The position numbers were made by a program, and so were the translations under genes. The notes beneath the pieces were generated by a model that saw only the letters and a list, made by a program, of their open reading frames with translations, was not told where the DNA came from and ran no database searches. From Nisaea sediminum (GTDB taxonomy: Bacteria; Pseudomonadota; Alphaproteobacteria; Thalassobaculales; Thalassobaculaceae), in NCBI RefSeq assembly GCF_014904705.1, contig NZ_JACZCQ010000015.1, positions 1-64,000 of the forward strand: 64,000 nucleotides of DNA. Direction: 5' to 3'. Below, piece after piece: positions 15,512-24,018 of the stretch. Positions within the stretch are counted from its first letter, which is position 1; each line of letters opens with the position of its first letter.

Positions 15512-16746
15512 GACGCACCTGCGGAATCGGTGCGCGGGAATTCGGACCATTCCCGGCCGTCGAGAAGGCGCCCGGCGGCGTGCTTTCCGACCTTCTGGAA
15601 TATGGCGTGGTCCTCACCGGCGGCGACGAAAGAGAGCCCGTCGTTCCACCCCGGGGCGTTTTCCATGTCGGACGGGAACAGCGTGTGCCGGTCCACCGAT
15701 TGACTCGCCTGGGAACCCCACATCGGGCCGCCCTCCGGCTCCCGCGGCAGCCACTCGCCCCATTGCTTGAAAAAGAACGGGGTTCCGGCGTCGTCGCATT
15801 GGTCGCAGAGCGAGCGCGCCCAATCCGGGTGCATAGGACTGGCGTCGGGGCCTGATTCCCCACCGCAGATGACCCAATCGATTTTCCGGTCAGGTTGATC
15901 AAATATCCCGGTGATGGACTGGTGACCGTCGTGTGCGAGACCGTTCAGCGCGTTGAAATGCAGATGCGTACCGTCCCGCTCTCCGTCATCAATACGGGTC
16001 AGGTCGACCAGCCCCTGCATTGGCTCGACCGAGACGAGACGCACCGCCGCCGGCGTCGCGAGGAGGTCCAGAACGCGGATGGCGCGAGGCTGGTCCTCGA
16101 CGCTGACCCCGAGCCAGACGTTCGGCAGCGGCCATACATCCGGCCGGGGGAACATGACGCCCGGGACATTCGGGGTCGGTCCGTGGATCAGGGCGGAGGC
16201 CGTCGGTGCCCAATGGGACGGATAGGCCACTTCCTCTTCGCCCATGCGCTCCAATATGCGGTAGCCGATGCGTTCCGCCGCGGCGGACTTGTGCGCCCAC
16301 CGGTCGCCGATATAAGCGCGCATGCGGTCGGCGCGCTTGGTGAGGATGATGAAGGTGTGTTGCGGGCAAAGCGCCATGACCGCGAACACACGGTCGATCC
16401 AGTCGTCTTGCATGCCCTCGTAGAACAGGTCGGACATGCTGTTGACGAAGACGGTGCAGGGCTTCTTCCACCGCAGCGGTTCGTCAAGTTTGTGTTCCGG
16501 CGCGAGAGCGACCTCGCCTGTCCAGACCGGCCCGCCCTTGCTCATTTCGGTCAAGCCGCAATAGTGGGCGAGCGGGCCCGGTTCCCCGGTCTTGCGCTCG
16601 TGCGCGTCGGCCATGGCCTGAAGCCGGTAGGCCATATCCATCGCGTAGCAGTTCGTGCAGCCCGGGGAGATCACGGAACAACCCGCAACAGGGTTCCAGG
16701 TCTTCGGCGCGGTGCCGGGGCGATGCGTCCATTCGATCTTCGTCAT
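15508..16746 (-). CDS. Phage Gp37/Gp68-like protein (DUF5131)
   Basis: A 412-residue protein. It starts TKIEWTHRPGTAPKTWNPVA followed by GCSVISPGCTNCYAMDMAYR, the diagnostic Cys-rich start of DUF5131, resembling radical-SAM-type Cys spacing. FVNSMSDLFYEGMQDDWIDR, FIILTKRADRM, LPNVWLGVSVEDQ and DWVICGGESGPDA are further family blocks. FFFKQWGEW comes near the end. The biochemical role is unknown to me; an iron-sulfur enzyme is plausible. ATG 16746 follows GGAGG and overlaps the upstream stop. Confidence 0.88.
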   Translation of the reverse strand: MTKIEWTHRPGTAPKTWNPVAGCSVISPGCTNCYAMDMAYRLQAMADAHERKTGEPGPLAHYCGLTEMSKGGPVWTGEVALAPEHKLDEPLRWKKPCTVFVNSMSDLFYEGMQDDWIDRVFAVMALCPQHTFIILTKRADRMRAYIGDRWAHKSAAAERIGYRILERMGEEEVAYPSHWAPTASALIHGPTPNVPGVMFPRPDVWPLPNVWLGVSVEDQPRAIRVLDLLATPAAVRLVSVEPMQGLVDLTRIDDGERDGTHLHFNALNGLAHDGHQSITGIFDQPDRKIDWVICGGESGPDASPMHPDWARSLCDQCDDAGTPFFFKQWGEWLPREPEGGPMWGSQASQSVDRHTLFPSDMENAPGWNDGLSFVAAGEDHAIFQKVGKHAAGRLLDGREWSEFPRTDSAGAS

Positions 16747-17105
16747 GGGGTGCCTCCGGAGGTTTCCGTCGGTGACGCCACCGCCCGGTCGACAAGGTCG
16801 AGATAAACGTCTTCGACCGAGCTGGAACGGAAAATGGCGAAACAGCGCTGGCAGGCGTCGCAAGCGGCCCGCTTGTGGGCGGGCGCGGCGCGCTCGACCC
16901 AGAACCCGAAAAGCCCGGCCGGGGCGCCTCCGACCCGTGCGGCAAGCGTGAGGAGGCGGGTTGCAATGGCCATGCGGAACTGGCCCGGGCGGTTTTTCAG
17001 ATCGAGAAATTCGAAGCCCGCGGGAACGTGGGCGTGAAATTCGTATCGGTACTTGGCCCCCACCTCCGGCGTTGGGGGAAGGTTCAGGCGCTCGTTGATG
17101 TTCAC
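16743..17105 (-). CDS. Hypothetical phage protein
   Basis: A 120-residue protein with a beta-like start (EVGAKYRYEFHAHVPAGFEF) and a CDACQRC motif near residue 84 that could bind metal. It is coupled to both neighbours by 4-base overlaps. No recognised family. Confidence 0.65.
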   Translation of the reverse strand: MNINERLNLPPTPEVGAKYRYEFHAHVPAGFEFLDLKNRPGQFRMAIATRLLTLAARVGGAPAGLFGFWVERAAPAHKRAACDACQRCFAIFRSSSVEDVYLDLVDRAVASPTETSGGTP

Positions 17106-17338
17106 GGCTTCGCCCCTCCGCTGATCAGCTGGTATCCGTCGGAAAGGCGAGCGTGGACCTCGATCGCCCGGCGCTGCACCGCTTCGGTGACCGGGGAGGC
17201 CATGAAGGCACCGACCAGGTGGAAGTCATCGACCACCGCCTCCCGGCCATCGCCGACTTGCGCGTCAACTTTGTTCAGCATCGAGAGGCATTCGCGCTCG
17301 AGCGCGCGCACGGTCAGGCTCGGCGTGTTGGACTTCAT
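17102..17338 (-). CDS. Hypothetical small phage protein
   Basis: A 78-residue protein (MKSNTPSLTVRALERECLSM...). ATG 17338 overlaps the end of the AAA+ gene (17335) in the ATGA style, so the longer open frame to 17431 is not used. Mostly helical, function unknown. Confidence 0.65.
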   Translation of the reverse strand: MKSNTPSLTVRALERECLSMLNKVDAQVGDGREAVVDDFHLVGAFMASPVTEAVQRRAIEVHARLSDGYQLISGGAKP

Positions 17339-18279
17339 GGCTTCCTCCGTAGCTCGAGCACGTTGCCGGTACCGGGCGCCGTATCGGGCTCCGGCTCTTC
17401 GGTGATTTCGTCGGCGCGGGGCAGCGGCCACGGCAGGTGGTCCACCGCGCTGTCCTTTTCGCCGAGGCTCCAGAGCCGGGGCTTTCCGATGTCCGGGTGA
17501 GGCTGGATCGAGGCGAGCAGGCGCCCGATGACGTCCCGCTTACCCATGGGCCAGCCGACCTTCGGCCCGACCACCGTCTGGCGTTTCAGGTTTTCGCAGA
17601 AAGACCGGATGAGGGCGGGCGAGGCGGTCTCCAAGGCTTCCGCCAGCGCGGCCAGCGGCCCCTTCGGGAGGCCGAACGGCTCCAGGTAGCGCGCAAGGAT
17701 CCGTTCGCGCTCGAACTGGCCCGGAAGGTCGAGGTTGATGTGAATATCGAACCGCCGCCAGATGGCCTGGTCGATGTGTTCCCCGAAGTTGGTCGCGGCG
17801 ATAAGAATGCCCTCGTGGCGTTCCACGCGCTGAAGGAGGGTGTTGACGAAACTGTTACGCTCTTCGTCCGCGCCCTGTTCTGCGCGCTTGCGCTGGATCG
17901 CAATGGCGTCGAATTCATCGAAGAAAAGGGCAACCGGTTCCCCTTCCGCTTCCAGGGCGTCGAAGAGGTCGCCGATATTGCGCGCCGTGGAGCCCACATA
18001 CTTGTCGATGATCCGCTCCGGACTGACCGCAAGCATCGGCATCCCGAGGCGCGCGGCCAGATGGTGCGCCAGCGTTGTCTTGCCGACACCCGGCGGGCCG
18101 TCGAAAAGCGCGCGCTGCCGCGGCTTCACGCCGATCGCTTCGAGCTCCTCACCGGCCCAGATTTCGGTCAGCCATTCGATAAGCGCCGCGCGGACAGGTT
18201 TCGCGAGGATGGGCTCAAGCGCTTCGCTCGGTTCCAGCAGCCGGCCGAAATCGGATAATTGTGGCGTTTGGCCCCGCAT
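17335..18279 (-). CDS. AAA+ ATPase
   Basis: A 314-residue AAA+ protein. Walker A is FDGPPGVGKTTLAHHLAARL (about 60-79), Walker B ALFFDEFDAIA near 117, sensor 1 IAATN near 160, and an Arg-finger-like WRRFD shortly after. The single ATPase domain resembles the FtsH/spastin class, with a short C-terminal lid and an acidic tail. It may remodel phage or host protein complexes; the substrate is unknown. The start overlaps the GapR stop as TGATG, so GapR and ATPase are made together. Confidence 0.88.
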   Translation of the reverse strand: MRGQTPQLSDFGRLLEPSEALEPILAKPVRAALIEWLTEIWAGEELEAIGVKPRQRALFDGPPGVGKTTLAHHLAARLGMPMLAVSPERIIDKYVGSTARNIGDLFDALEAEGEPVALFFDEFDAIAIQRKRAEQGADEERNSFVNTLLQRVERHEGILIAATNFGEHIDQAIWRRFDIHINLDLPGQFERERILARYLEPFGLPKGPLAALAEALETASPALIRSFCENLKRQTVVGPKVGWPMGKRDVIGRLLASIQPHPDIGKPRLWSLGEKDSAVDHLPWPLPRADEITEEPEPDTAPGTGNVLELRRKP

Positions 18280-18944
18280 CACTCGCCCCCGTCGGGACCC
18301 ATGCCGTCGGAGCCGGTTTCGGCGCGCCAGCCTTCATCGAACTTGCCGCGCCGGGAATCCCCGGCCGGGAACGGGTTGTCGATCACCGGCCGGTTGCCCC
18401 GGGCATATTCCTTGCCGAGCTCGAAGGCGCCGGAATCGTCAACGTCCGGGACGTCCTTCTTCCGCCGAACGCTCGGCGTCGGTGCCGGATCATCGCGCAC
18501 CGGGCGGGGGGCGACCTCTTCGACCTGCACCGCCTGGTCCTTGTCCCGCCAGAGGCGGAAGGGCTTTCCGCCCATGTTGACGGTGATGTCGCCGGCCTCG
18601 AACGGCGGAACCAGATCTTTCATCGCTTCGATGACCTGCTCGCGCACGGCCGTATCGATCGACGCGAGGCCCGCGAACTTGAACAGCGGCAGGTTGGATT
18701 CCATGCCGAGGGCGTGCAGGTAGGTGGCCAGCAGCCCTTCGGCTTCCTTCCGGTCTTCCGGCTTCATCTTCCGGATCTTGACCACGGCCTTGATGATGTT
18801 CGGCGCGAAACCGTTGCCCTTGGCCTCGGCGTAGACATCCTTGATGTCCGCCGCGATGGCCTCTTTTTCTTCGATCAGGCGTTCGATGCGCTCGACATAG
18901 GAGCGCAGCTGGTCAGCCGCGACTGTGTTGTGTCCGATGGTCAC
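18279..18944 (-). CDS. GapR-family (DUF2312) nucleoid protein with C-terminal extension
   Basis: A 221-residue protein. Residues 1-85 are a clear DUF2312/GapR domain: [20 protein letters not shown], then [17 protein letters not shown] and [17 protein letters not shown]. Host GapR binds overtwisted AT-rich DNA and supports topoisomerases during replication. Here a ~135-residue charged extension, absent from the ~90-residue host proteins I know, follows. GTG 18944 is chosen because GAGGAGA lies 7 bases upstream and the family starts here. It heads a coupled gene string down to GcrA and the methyltransferases. Confidence 0.88.
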   Translation of the reverse strand: MTIGHNTVAADQLRSYVERIERLIEEKEAIAADIKDVYAEAKGNGFAPNIIKAVVKIRKMKPEDRKEAEGLLATYLHALGMESNLPLFKFAGLASIDTAVREQVIEAMKDLVPPFEAGDITVNMGGKPFRLWRDKDQAVQVEEVAPRPVRDDPAPTPSVRRKKDVPDVDDSGAFELGKEYARGNRPVIDNPFPAGDSRRGKFDEGWRAETGSDGMGPDGGE

Positions 18945-19142
18945 GATGCGTCTCCTCGGGGTCCGTGACACCGCCCCGAACGAGGCGGGGCTTGCACGGC
19001 CTTAAACTCCGCTCCGGACTGGCTACCGGCGACGGAGTGCGAAGAGACTGAAAAGGCGGGATTATTGAGAAACCGGCGGGCGGGTCACTTTCTGCGGCCC
19101 CGGCGCCCGCCGGACCCCTCACGAAAAGCAGTCCTTCAAGCG
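18945..19142. other. Intergenic leader with GC hairpin upstream of gapR-like gene
   Basis: This 198-base gap holds no convincing gene. On the transcribed minus strand it contains CCCCG-N7-CGGGG overlapping CCGCC-N8-GGCGG near 18965-18995. A similar hairpin recurs near 20590-20615. It may be an attenuator, processing site or operator. Confidence 0.35.
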
Positions 19143-19448
19143 TCAGGCCTTGGTTGCGGTGACGCGCGCGACCTCCGGCGCGGCGGACGCGGTCACGACA
19201 TAGGCGTGCCGGTAGGTGACGGCCGAACCGAGGCCCTGGACGCTCGCCGAATTCAGAGCCGCGACGGTCACCGCCGCGGCGTCGTCTTCGGCCGGTCGTT
19301 CCACCGCAGCCAGGTCGAGCAGGTCGAAGGTGAGGAGGCTTCCGATTTCCACCCGCTCATGCGGCGCCGGACTGAACCCGCCGATAAGCGGGACGATCAG
19401 CAGCGCGAAGGCGGCGGCAAAGCCGATGCCGAGAAGGACTTTTTTCAT
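19143..19448 (-). CDS. Hypothetical exported or membrane-anchored phage protein
   Basis: A 101-residue protein starting MKKVLLGIGFAAAFALLIVP, a signal peptide or anchor, followed by an Ala/Val-rich region. ATG 19448 follows AAGGAGA. It has no cysteines or domain that I recognise. A membrane role such as superinfection exclusion is only a guess. Confidence 0.6.
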   Translation of the reverse strand: MKKVLLGIGFAAAFALLIVPLIGGFSPAPHERVEIGSLLTFDLLDLAAVERPAEDDAAAVTVAALNSASVQGLGSAVTYRHAYVVTASAAPEVARVTATKA

Positions 19449-19560
19449 TTCCCATTCTCCTTGGTTGACGTTGAGTTTCCCCATCTCCCGAGAGTCTTCG
19501 GGTACCCCTTAAGCCCCACCGGCCGAAGCCGCGCGGGGCCGTCGGGACACGGTGCGCCGG

Positions 19561-20073
19561 TCAGTCGGTGCCCGCCGCCTCCATGGCAGTTTCCAGCGCC
19601 CGTTCGGCGCGCTTGCGGTCATAAAAGTCGCGGGATGTCTTTCCGGGATTGAGCGTGTCCAGTAGATCATCCACCGACACGCATATCTCGGTTGCCATGA
19701 GAGCCATAAGTTCCGGCTCCTCACCGTCGCGGGTGAGGATGATGCAGCGCTTCCCGCGCCCGCAAAACCAGCCCGCCTCGAGGTGCGCGGAACGCCCGCA
19801 CGGCAGGAGCAACACGCATGTATCCGCCCACTCCATTCCGCGCATGTCGGACTGGTATCCCCGCGCGGCGATTGGGCTCGTCAGCAGTTGCTGGCGATAT
19901 TCTTCCGCCGTCCAGAATTTCCAATTCGGATCAAGCTCAGACCATGCGAATCCGGGAACTCCATTGAACGGGTTACGGAAGTCATAGACCTCGTGACCGG
20001 CCATCCGCAGGACCTCGACCAGGCGGGGCTGCATCTCGTTTCGCCAAGAGGACGCTAGATAGATTCGGGCCAT
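19561..20073 (-). CDS. Nucleoside 2-deoxyribosyltransferase-like protein
   Basis: A 170-residue protein starting MARIYLASSWRNEMQPRLVE. The Rossmann-like start, the NPFNGVPGFAWSELDPNW block and ADTCVLLLPCGRSAHLEAGW (with the likely catalytic Glu) match the nucleoside 2-deoxyribosyltransferase-like superfamily in phages. It may salvage or modify nucleotides, or act on NAD-like compounds. The C-terminal ~50 residues are helical. The upstream gap (20074-20174) contains an 11-bp hairpin TGCGGGGCGGC/GCCGCCCCGCA. Confidence 0.75.
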   Translation of the reverse strand: MARIYLASSWRNEMQPRLVEVLRMAGHEVYDFRNPFNGVPGFAWSELDPNWKFWTAEEYRQQLLTSPIAARGYQSDMRGMEWADTCVLLLPCGRSAHLEAGWFCGRGKRCIILTRDGEEPELMALMATEICVSVDDLLDTLNPGKTSRDFYDRKRAERALETAMEAAGTD

Positions 20074-20174
20074 TTCAGGGTTTACCTCTTCGTTTTGGTC
20101 TGCGGGGCGGCGGGTGTCTAATCTGCCGCCCCGCAGGAACGCTGACCCGGCTAACCGCGCCAGCAGCCACACCT

Positions 20175-20474
20175 TCAGGCGGCAGCCGCCGCCGATGTTC
20201 CGGCCAGAAGCCGTTCCGCGATCCGTGCCGCTTCCTCGCCGAACTCGCGCCGCGGCGGCGAATAGGACAGCTTCACGCCGTCCCAATAGTGGATACCCGG
20301 CTTCTCGAACTTGCCCGGCTCGGCCCAATAGCAGGCGACGCCGTCAATAATTCCGAGATGCTTCATCTGTACGCCGCCGGGGCCGGTGATCAGGTCGACC
20401 GGTACCGGCGATTCCGCCACGGGGATCTTCTCAAAGCGCCCGAGCTGATGCGGTGACTGGATGTAACGCGGCAT
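20175..20474 (-). CDS. Hypothetical small phage protein
   Basis: A 99-residue protein starting MPRYIQSPHQLGRFEKIPVA at 20474, preceded by GGGAGAG. It is beta-rich, with IDGVACYWAEPGKFEKPGIH and an Ala-rich tail. No family recognised. The 223 bases upstream (20475-20697) contain no gene but carry CCCGCC-N10-GGCGGG and other hairpins. Confidence 0.6.
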   Translation of the reverse strand: MPRYIQSPHQLGRFEKIPVAESPVPVDLITGPGGVQMKHLGIIDGVACYWAEPGKFEKPGIHYWDGVKLSYSPPRREFGEEAARIAERLLAGTSAAAAA

Positions 20475-20697
20475 GCAACTCTCCCTCTGTTCGTGTGTCG
20501 GCAGGAACGGCCGGCGCGTGACCCGGAGCGCCGATAGTGACCAGTGCGACTGTCTTGGCACGGACTCCGCCGGTATATCTGGTGGCGCCCTGTCACCCCG
20601 CCCCGGAACCAAGGCGGGCCGACCAGCCGTTCCTACCGCTTAAGGCCCGCGCCGGGTTTCCACCGGACCGCGAGCCTGTTGCGACGAGGCGGGGCGC

Positions 20698-20943
20698 CTA
20701 AATGCGCTTGATCGCCTCCGAAATGATCCACCACATACCGATGGCGCAAAGAACGACCGCCAGTGGATACGCCGCGACAACCGACAGGCCCATTTCCATC
20801 AGGGACGCCGTGAGGCCCGGCGAGGCCCCCAGGACCCCGGATACGAACAGGGACACCCGGCAAAACACGGGAACGGCCGCTCGGCGTGTCAGATAGGGCC
20901 TCATAGCCACCACCAGGCGCGCCGGGTATGCGTGCGCGTTCAT
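20698..20943 (-). CDS. Small membrane protein
   Basis: An 81-residue protein with two hydrophobic segments (VFCRVSLFVSGVLGASPG and VVAAYPLAVVLCAIGMWWII) and a basic end. ATG 20943 follows GGGGGAAG and overlaps the ASCH stop. It could be a holin-like or exclusion protein, but its early-operon position makes a lysis role uncertain. Confidence 0.6.
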   Translation of the reverse strand: MNAHAYPARLVVAMRPYLTRRAAVPVFCRVSLFVSGVLGASPGLTASLMEMGLSVVAAYPLAVVLCAIGMWWIISEAIKRI

Positions 20944-21353
20944 GCTTCCCCCTTCGCCACCGGCAGGGGCAGCGCGTCGCAAACGTCTTGCGGGACATGG
21001 AAGAGGCCCTGGTGGCCGCGCGCCGGCACCGCCGCCGGGAAGGCTTCGGCGTTCGTCAGGACGAAACCGCGCGGCCCGACGAACCACGGGCTGAGAAAGT
21101 TCCGCACGCAGTCGGAGAGGATCGCCCGGCCGACATAGCCGCCACGGCGCTTGAGAGCCGCGGTGATAAGCGCCTCCGCATCGGCGGCCGGGAGCATCCG
21201 GCGGATGAAGGCCGCCCCGTCGTCGCTCCAGGTCAGCCCGGCATGGATCAGCAGCGGCCCGCGATAGGAGGTCGGCCAGCTGCGGTTTTCCACCGGCTTG
21301 TGGCCGTATGCGATCGCATCGGCCCACGGCTGATGAATGGTCAGCGCCTTCAT
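20940..21353 (-). CDS. ASCH-domain protein
   Basis: A 137-residue protein with the ASCH/PUA-like start MKALTIHQPWADAIAYGHKP, then VENRSWPTSYRGPLLIHAG and GFVLTNAEAFPAAVP. ASCH proteins bind RNA, and some cleave modified nucleosides or tRNA. In phages they often lie among nucleotide and anti-defence genes. Overlapping starts and stops connect it to both neighbours. Confidence 0.85.
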   Translation of the reverse strand: MKALTIHQPWADAIAYGHKPVENRSWPTSYRGPLLIHAGLTWSDDGAAFIRRMLPAADAEALITAALKRRGGYVGRAILSDCVRNFLSPWFVGPRGFVLTNAEAFPAAVPARGHQGLFHVPQDVCDALPLPVAKGEA

Positions 21354-21793
21354 GCCGGATCCTCCGGCGCGTCGTCGCCGGGCGCCCACCGGTACCGCCA
21401 GAGCCCGAACAGGCCCACAGGCGCGAGCCCGAGGAAGAAAAGCGGGTCCGTGAGGATCCCGAGGAAGGAAAACAGAAACAGCCCGGTAACCACCGCCGCA
21501 TAGTCCAGCGCCTTCAGCCAGGCGGGGCTCCCCGTAAAGGGCGACCCGGCGCCGGTTCTCGCAAAAGGCGGCGCCGGGTCGAAGTTGAACAGGGAGGATT
21601 CGGGCCTCGGAAGCCCAGGAAACCCCACCGACGGGGGGCGCCCTTCGGCCGGATGCTGGGGCCGGCCTGATCGCGCGTAAACATCCTCGCGCGAATTCAC
21701 GTAATTGCAGAACGGGACCGCGTTCCCCGCGTCGCCGTCGCGCGCCGCAAGGTCCGGGTTTCCGGTGATCGGGAAGGGGAGGATTTCAGCCAC
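21350..21793 (-). CDS. Hypothetical membrane protein
   Basis: A 147-residue protein with a polar Pro-rich N-terminal half and two C-terminal hydrophobic segments (AAVVTGLFLFSFLGILTDPL and FFLGLAPVGLFGLW). GTG 21793 has GGAGG five bases upstream and overlaps the preceding stop, so the longer frame to 21991 is rejected. Function unknown. Confidence 0.6.
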   Translation of the reverse strand: MAEILPFPITGNPDLAARDGDAGNAVPFCNYVNSREDVYARSGRPQHPAEGRPPSVGFPGLPRPESSLFNFDPAPPFARTGAGSPFTGSPAWLKALDYAAVVTGLFLFSFLGILTDPLFFLGLAPVGLFGLWRYRWAPGDDAPEDPA

Positions 21794-22103
21794 GCGAACC
21801 TCCGCGTATAAGCTTGCGCTGCGCGCCGTACTCGCCGCGCAACCCATTGATGTCCCGGCGCACGGCCCGGAGTTCCTGAAGAATTTCGTCGGCCTTCGAG
21901 ACGTCGCGGACTTCGCCGGACCCGGGGCGGACCGCCGGGCGGGCGCCAAGCGGGTACTTGGCCCAGATAGGCTTCGGATCTCCGACGGCATATTGCGCCT
22001 TCCACACGAAGCCCCGCTCCACCGGCGGGGAGCCTTTCATGGCCGGATGCAGCTTCGTCAGCGCCCGGCGGAGGAGGAAGGCGAGGAGGGATTCCGTGCT
22101 CAT
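21786..22103 (-). CDS. Hypothetical phage protein
   Basis: A 105-residue basic protein (LLAFLLRRALTKLHPAMKG near the start; a helical ADEILQELRAVRRDING near the end). The ATG at 22103 follows GGAGGGG and overlaps the upstream TGA. No recognised domain. Confidence 0.6.
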   Translation of the reverse strand: MSTESLLAFLLRRALTKLHPAMKGSPPVERGFVWKAQYAVGDPKPIWAKYPLGARPAVRPGSGEVRDVSKADEILQELRAVRRDINGLRGEYGAQRKLIRGGSRG

Positions 22104-22459
22104 CACCGGCCCCTCCGCCCGTATGCGCCGAGGTCCTGCCGCCGCTGATAGGCTTCGCAGATCGCGGCGGGGGCCGAATGCACGGTGCTATTGAAAACCG
22201 GATCGGGCGTCGCCACTTGCGGTTTCGTGACAGAAGAACAGGACCCCCCGTCTAGCACCGCGGCCGCCCGCATTTTCGCCGGGTCGCCGCAGCGCTCCAC
22301 CACCTCAAGCAGGCTTTTGCGCGCATCGCGCGCCGTCCCGACGCCACCGGCGTTGTGGGACCGCCGTTCGTACCGGCGGGCGGCGCGGGCGACCTCGAGG
22401 AGCATTTCGAGCTCGCCGCGCGGGATCATGACGACGTCGTTTGTCATGCGGTCAGCCAT
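22103..22459 (-). CDS. Hypothetical phage protein
   Basis: A 118-residue protein starting MADRMTNDVVMIPRGELEML with GGAGG upstream of 22459. A helical N-terminal half is followed by a tail containing ICEAYQRRQDLGAYGRRGR. Its short promoter gap (22460-22536) is shared with the rightward gene at 22537. Function unknown. Confidence 0.6.
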   Translation of the reverse strand: MADRMTNDVVMIPRGELEMLLEVARAARRYERRSHNAGGVGTARDARKSLLEVVERCGDPAKMRAAAVLDGGSCSSVTKPQVATPDPVFNSTVHSAPAAICEAYQRRQDLGAYGRRGR

Positions 22460-22536
22460 GACAACCTCCGGCTTTCGCGATCGATCCGCCACCGCTACCA
22501 TCGCGTGCGGATGGATTGGAGCGGAGGGGACGGACG

Positions 22537-22899
22537 ATGCCCAGAAACGAACTGGCCGACGAATTTGCGGATCTCGCGGAGCGGGTTTCGGAAGTCGAGA
22601 AAAGAGCGGAACACTTGTCCGATTGCCTGAAGGCCGCGATGGAGGAGAGCCGACAATTGCGCGCACGAACTTCGGCGGCGGAGGCTCTGCTCTCGCGGGT
22701 TATCTGCGATATCGCGCTCGGCGACGCTCTTTCCTCGTCCCGCGCGCTGATCGAAGTACCGCAGGAAATCACGAACCTCGTGCGCGGGTACGCGGTGACG
22801 GAAGAGAATTCCAAGGCGGCCCTGGATGCGGCCACCGATATTGTGGGCGCCGCACGGGCGCTCTTCGAGGCGGTAGAGGACATCAGAAATTCCCCCTGA
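22537..22899 (+). CDS. Hypothetical coiled-coil protein (opposite to operon)
   Basis: A 120-residue, almost wholly helical protein (LADEFADLAERVSEVEKRAE, later ALFEAVEDIRNSP), predicted coiled coil. ATG 22537 follows GGAGGGG. It reads against the surrounding leftward operon, starts back to back with the 22459 gene, and overlaps the end of the next gene by 17 bases. It may be a separately controlled accessory gene. Confidence 0.6.
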   Translation: MPRNELADEFADLAERVSEVEKRAEHLSDCLKAAMEESRQLRARTSAAEALLSRVICDIALGDALSSSRALIEVPQEITNLVRGYAVTEENSKAALDAATDIVGAARALFEAVEDIRNSP

Positions 22900-23470
22900 A
22901 AAGGTCGGAGACCCATTCGGAAATCTTCGCCCAGCCCCGGAGCTGTCTCCGGCGGGCGCGCTCCAGTTTCCTTCGGAGATGGAACTTCCGGGCTGTTTCC
23001 ATCCGGTCGTCCCAGCGTTTGAGGTCGTGGATTGCCTCTTCGACCTCTTTCGAGAACGCCCGCTCCTGCCGTTCCTGGAGTTCGGCGATCTTCTGTTGGT
23101 TGGTGCGCGCCCCCTCGCGGGCGCCGCTACCGGTGCCATCGGACACAAGCCCTTTCGCGGCGGCGATGAGCTGTGCCGTTTCCCCCGTTTCGGCCCATTT
23201 CGCGGAGGTCGTGAGCAGCGCCGCCAGATGGCGCGCCGCCAGCGGAGAGAAAGTGAACCCGCTGCCCTGCCCTCCCATGTGCAGCATGATCGTGACGCCT
23301 TCGGCGCTGTCCCCGATCATGATTCCGGAGGGGGGAAGGTCCACAGCGCTCTGCAGCACGCCGTCATCCAGCAGCATCCACCGGCCGTCGCGGACGGGGC
23401 GCACTGTCGAGGCCTGCAAAGCTTCCTGCGGCGAACGCAGAACGACGGGCATGTCATGTTTTTCGCTCAT
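22883..23470 (-). CDS. Hypothetical phage protein with coiled-coil C-terminus
   Basis: A 195-residue protein. The first half is beta-rich (PVRDGRWMLLDDGVLQSAVD, GVTIMLHMGGQGSGF); the second is a basic coiled coil (NQQKIAELQERQERAFSKEV, then RRKLERARRRQ). ATG 23470 follows GGAGG. No family recognised. Confidence 0.6.
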   Translation of the reverse strand: MSEKHDMPVVLRSPQEALQASTVRPVRDGRWMLLDDGVLQSAVDLPPSGIMIGDSAEGVTIMLHMGGQGSGFTFSPLAARHLAALLTTSAKWAETGETAQLIAAAKGLVSDGTGSGAREGARTNQQKIAELQERQERAFSKEVEEAIHDLKRWDDRMETARKFHLRRKLERARRRQLRGWAKISEWVSDLFRGNF

Positions 23471-23510
23471 GCGGACCTCCGGACTGGCGCGTAGGGGATC
23501 TCGCGCGAGA

Positions 23511-23750
23511 TCAGTCGAAATGCGTCCAGACGGCATGGGCCAGATTGGCCGCCGCGAGGACGAGTGCGGCCGGGCCGATGCTGCCGGGCCCGTGCAGCCA
23601 GATCAGCACTCCGCCCACGATCACGCAGCAGAGCCCGAAGAGCAGGTAGGCCGCGAGGATGCGCCCGCTCCGGTCCGCCAGCAGATCCTCCACCGTGTCC
23701 CGGGCGTTGCAGATCGCGTCCCGGAAGGTTTCGGCCACCGTGTTCCACAT
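23511..23750 (-). CDS. Small membrane protein
   Basis: A 79-residue protein starting MWNTVAETFRDAICNARDTV with two hydrophobic segments (ILAAYLLFGLCCVIVGGVLI and IGPAALVLAAANLAHAVW). TTGGAG precedes ATG 23750. As the second gene of the leftward early transcript it could act at the membrane early in infection; no function known. Confidence 0.6.
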   Translation of the reverse strand: MWNTVAETFRDAICNARDTVEDLLADRSGRILAAYLLFGLCCVIVGGVLIWLHGPGSIGPAALVLAAANLAHAVWTHFD

Positions 23751-23789
23751 GGCGAACTCCAATGCTGAGGGGGGCGAGTGCAGAGAGCG

Positions 23790-24005
23790 TCATGCGGCGT
23801 CCCTCGCTTCCAGAACGTTCGTTTCGGGATCGAAGTCGTATCCGCGGTCGCTCATGTCCCGAGCGATTCGGTGATGCAGATATTCGGGGAAACGATCGTT
23901 TCGTATCCAATTGGAGATCGAAGACAAATACTTCTGGCCGTAGCGCTCTCGAACCGCTTCGCGCCCCCCAAGAATATCAATGACTTTTGCGATCACCGTT
24001 TCCAT
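23790..24005 (-). CDS. Cro-like repressor
   Basis: A 71-residue protein with a Cro/YdaS-type HTH (ILGGREAVRERYGQKYLSSI followed by SNWIRNDRFPEYLHHRIA). It is the first gene of the leftward early operon and diverges from the CI-like gene. An ATTCAA-N5-TTGAAT operator lies 14 bases upstream. It probably shuts down the lysogenic promoter, as lambda Cro does. Confidence 0.75.
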   Translation of the reverse strand: METVIAKVIDILGGREAVRERYGQKYLSSISNWIRNDRFPEYLHHRIARDMSDRGYDFDPETNVLEARDAA

Positions 24006-24018
24006 GGGAATGGACGAT

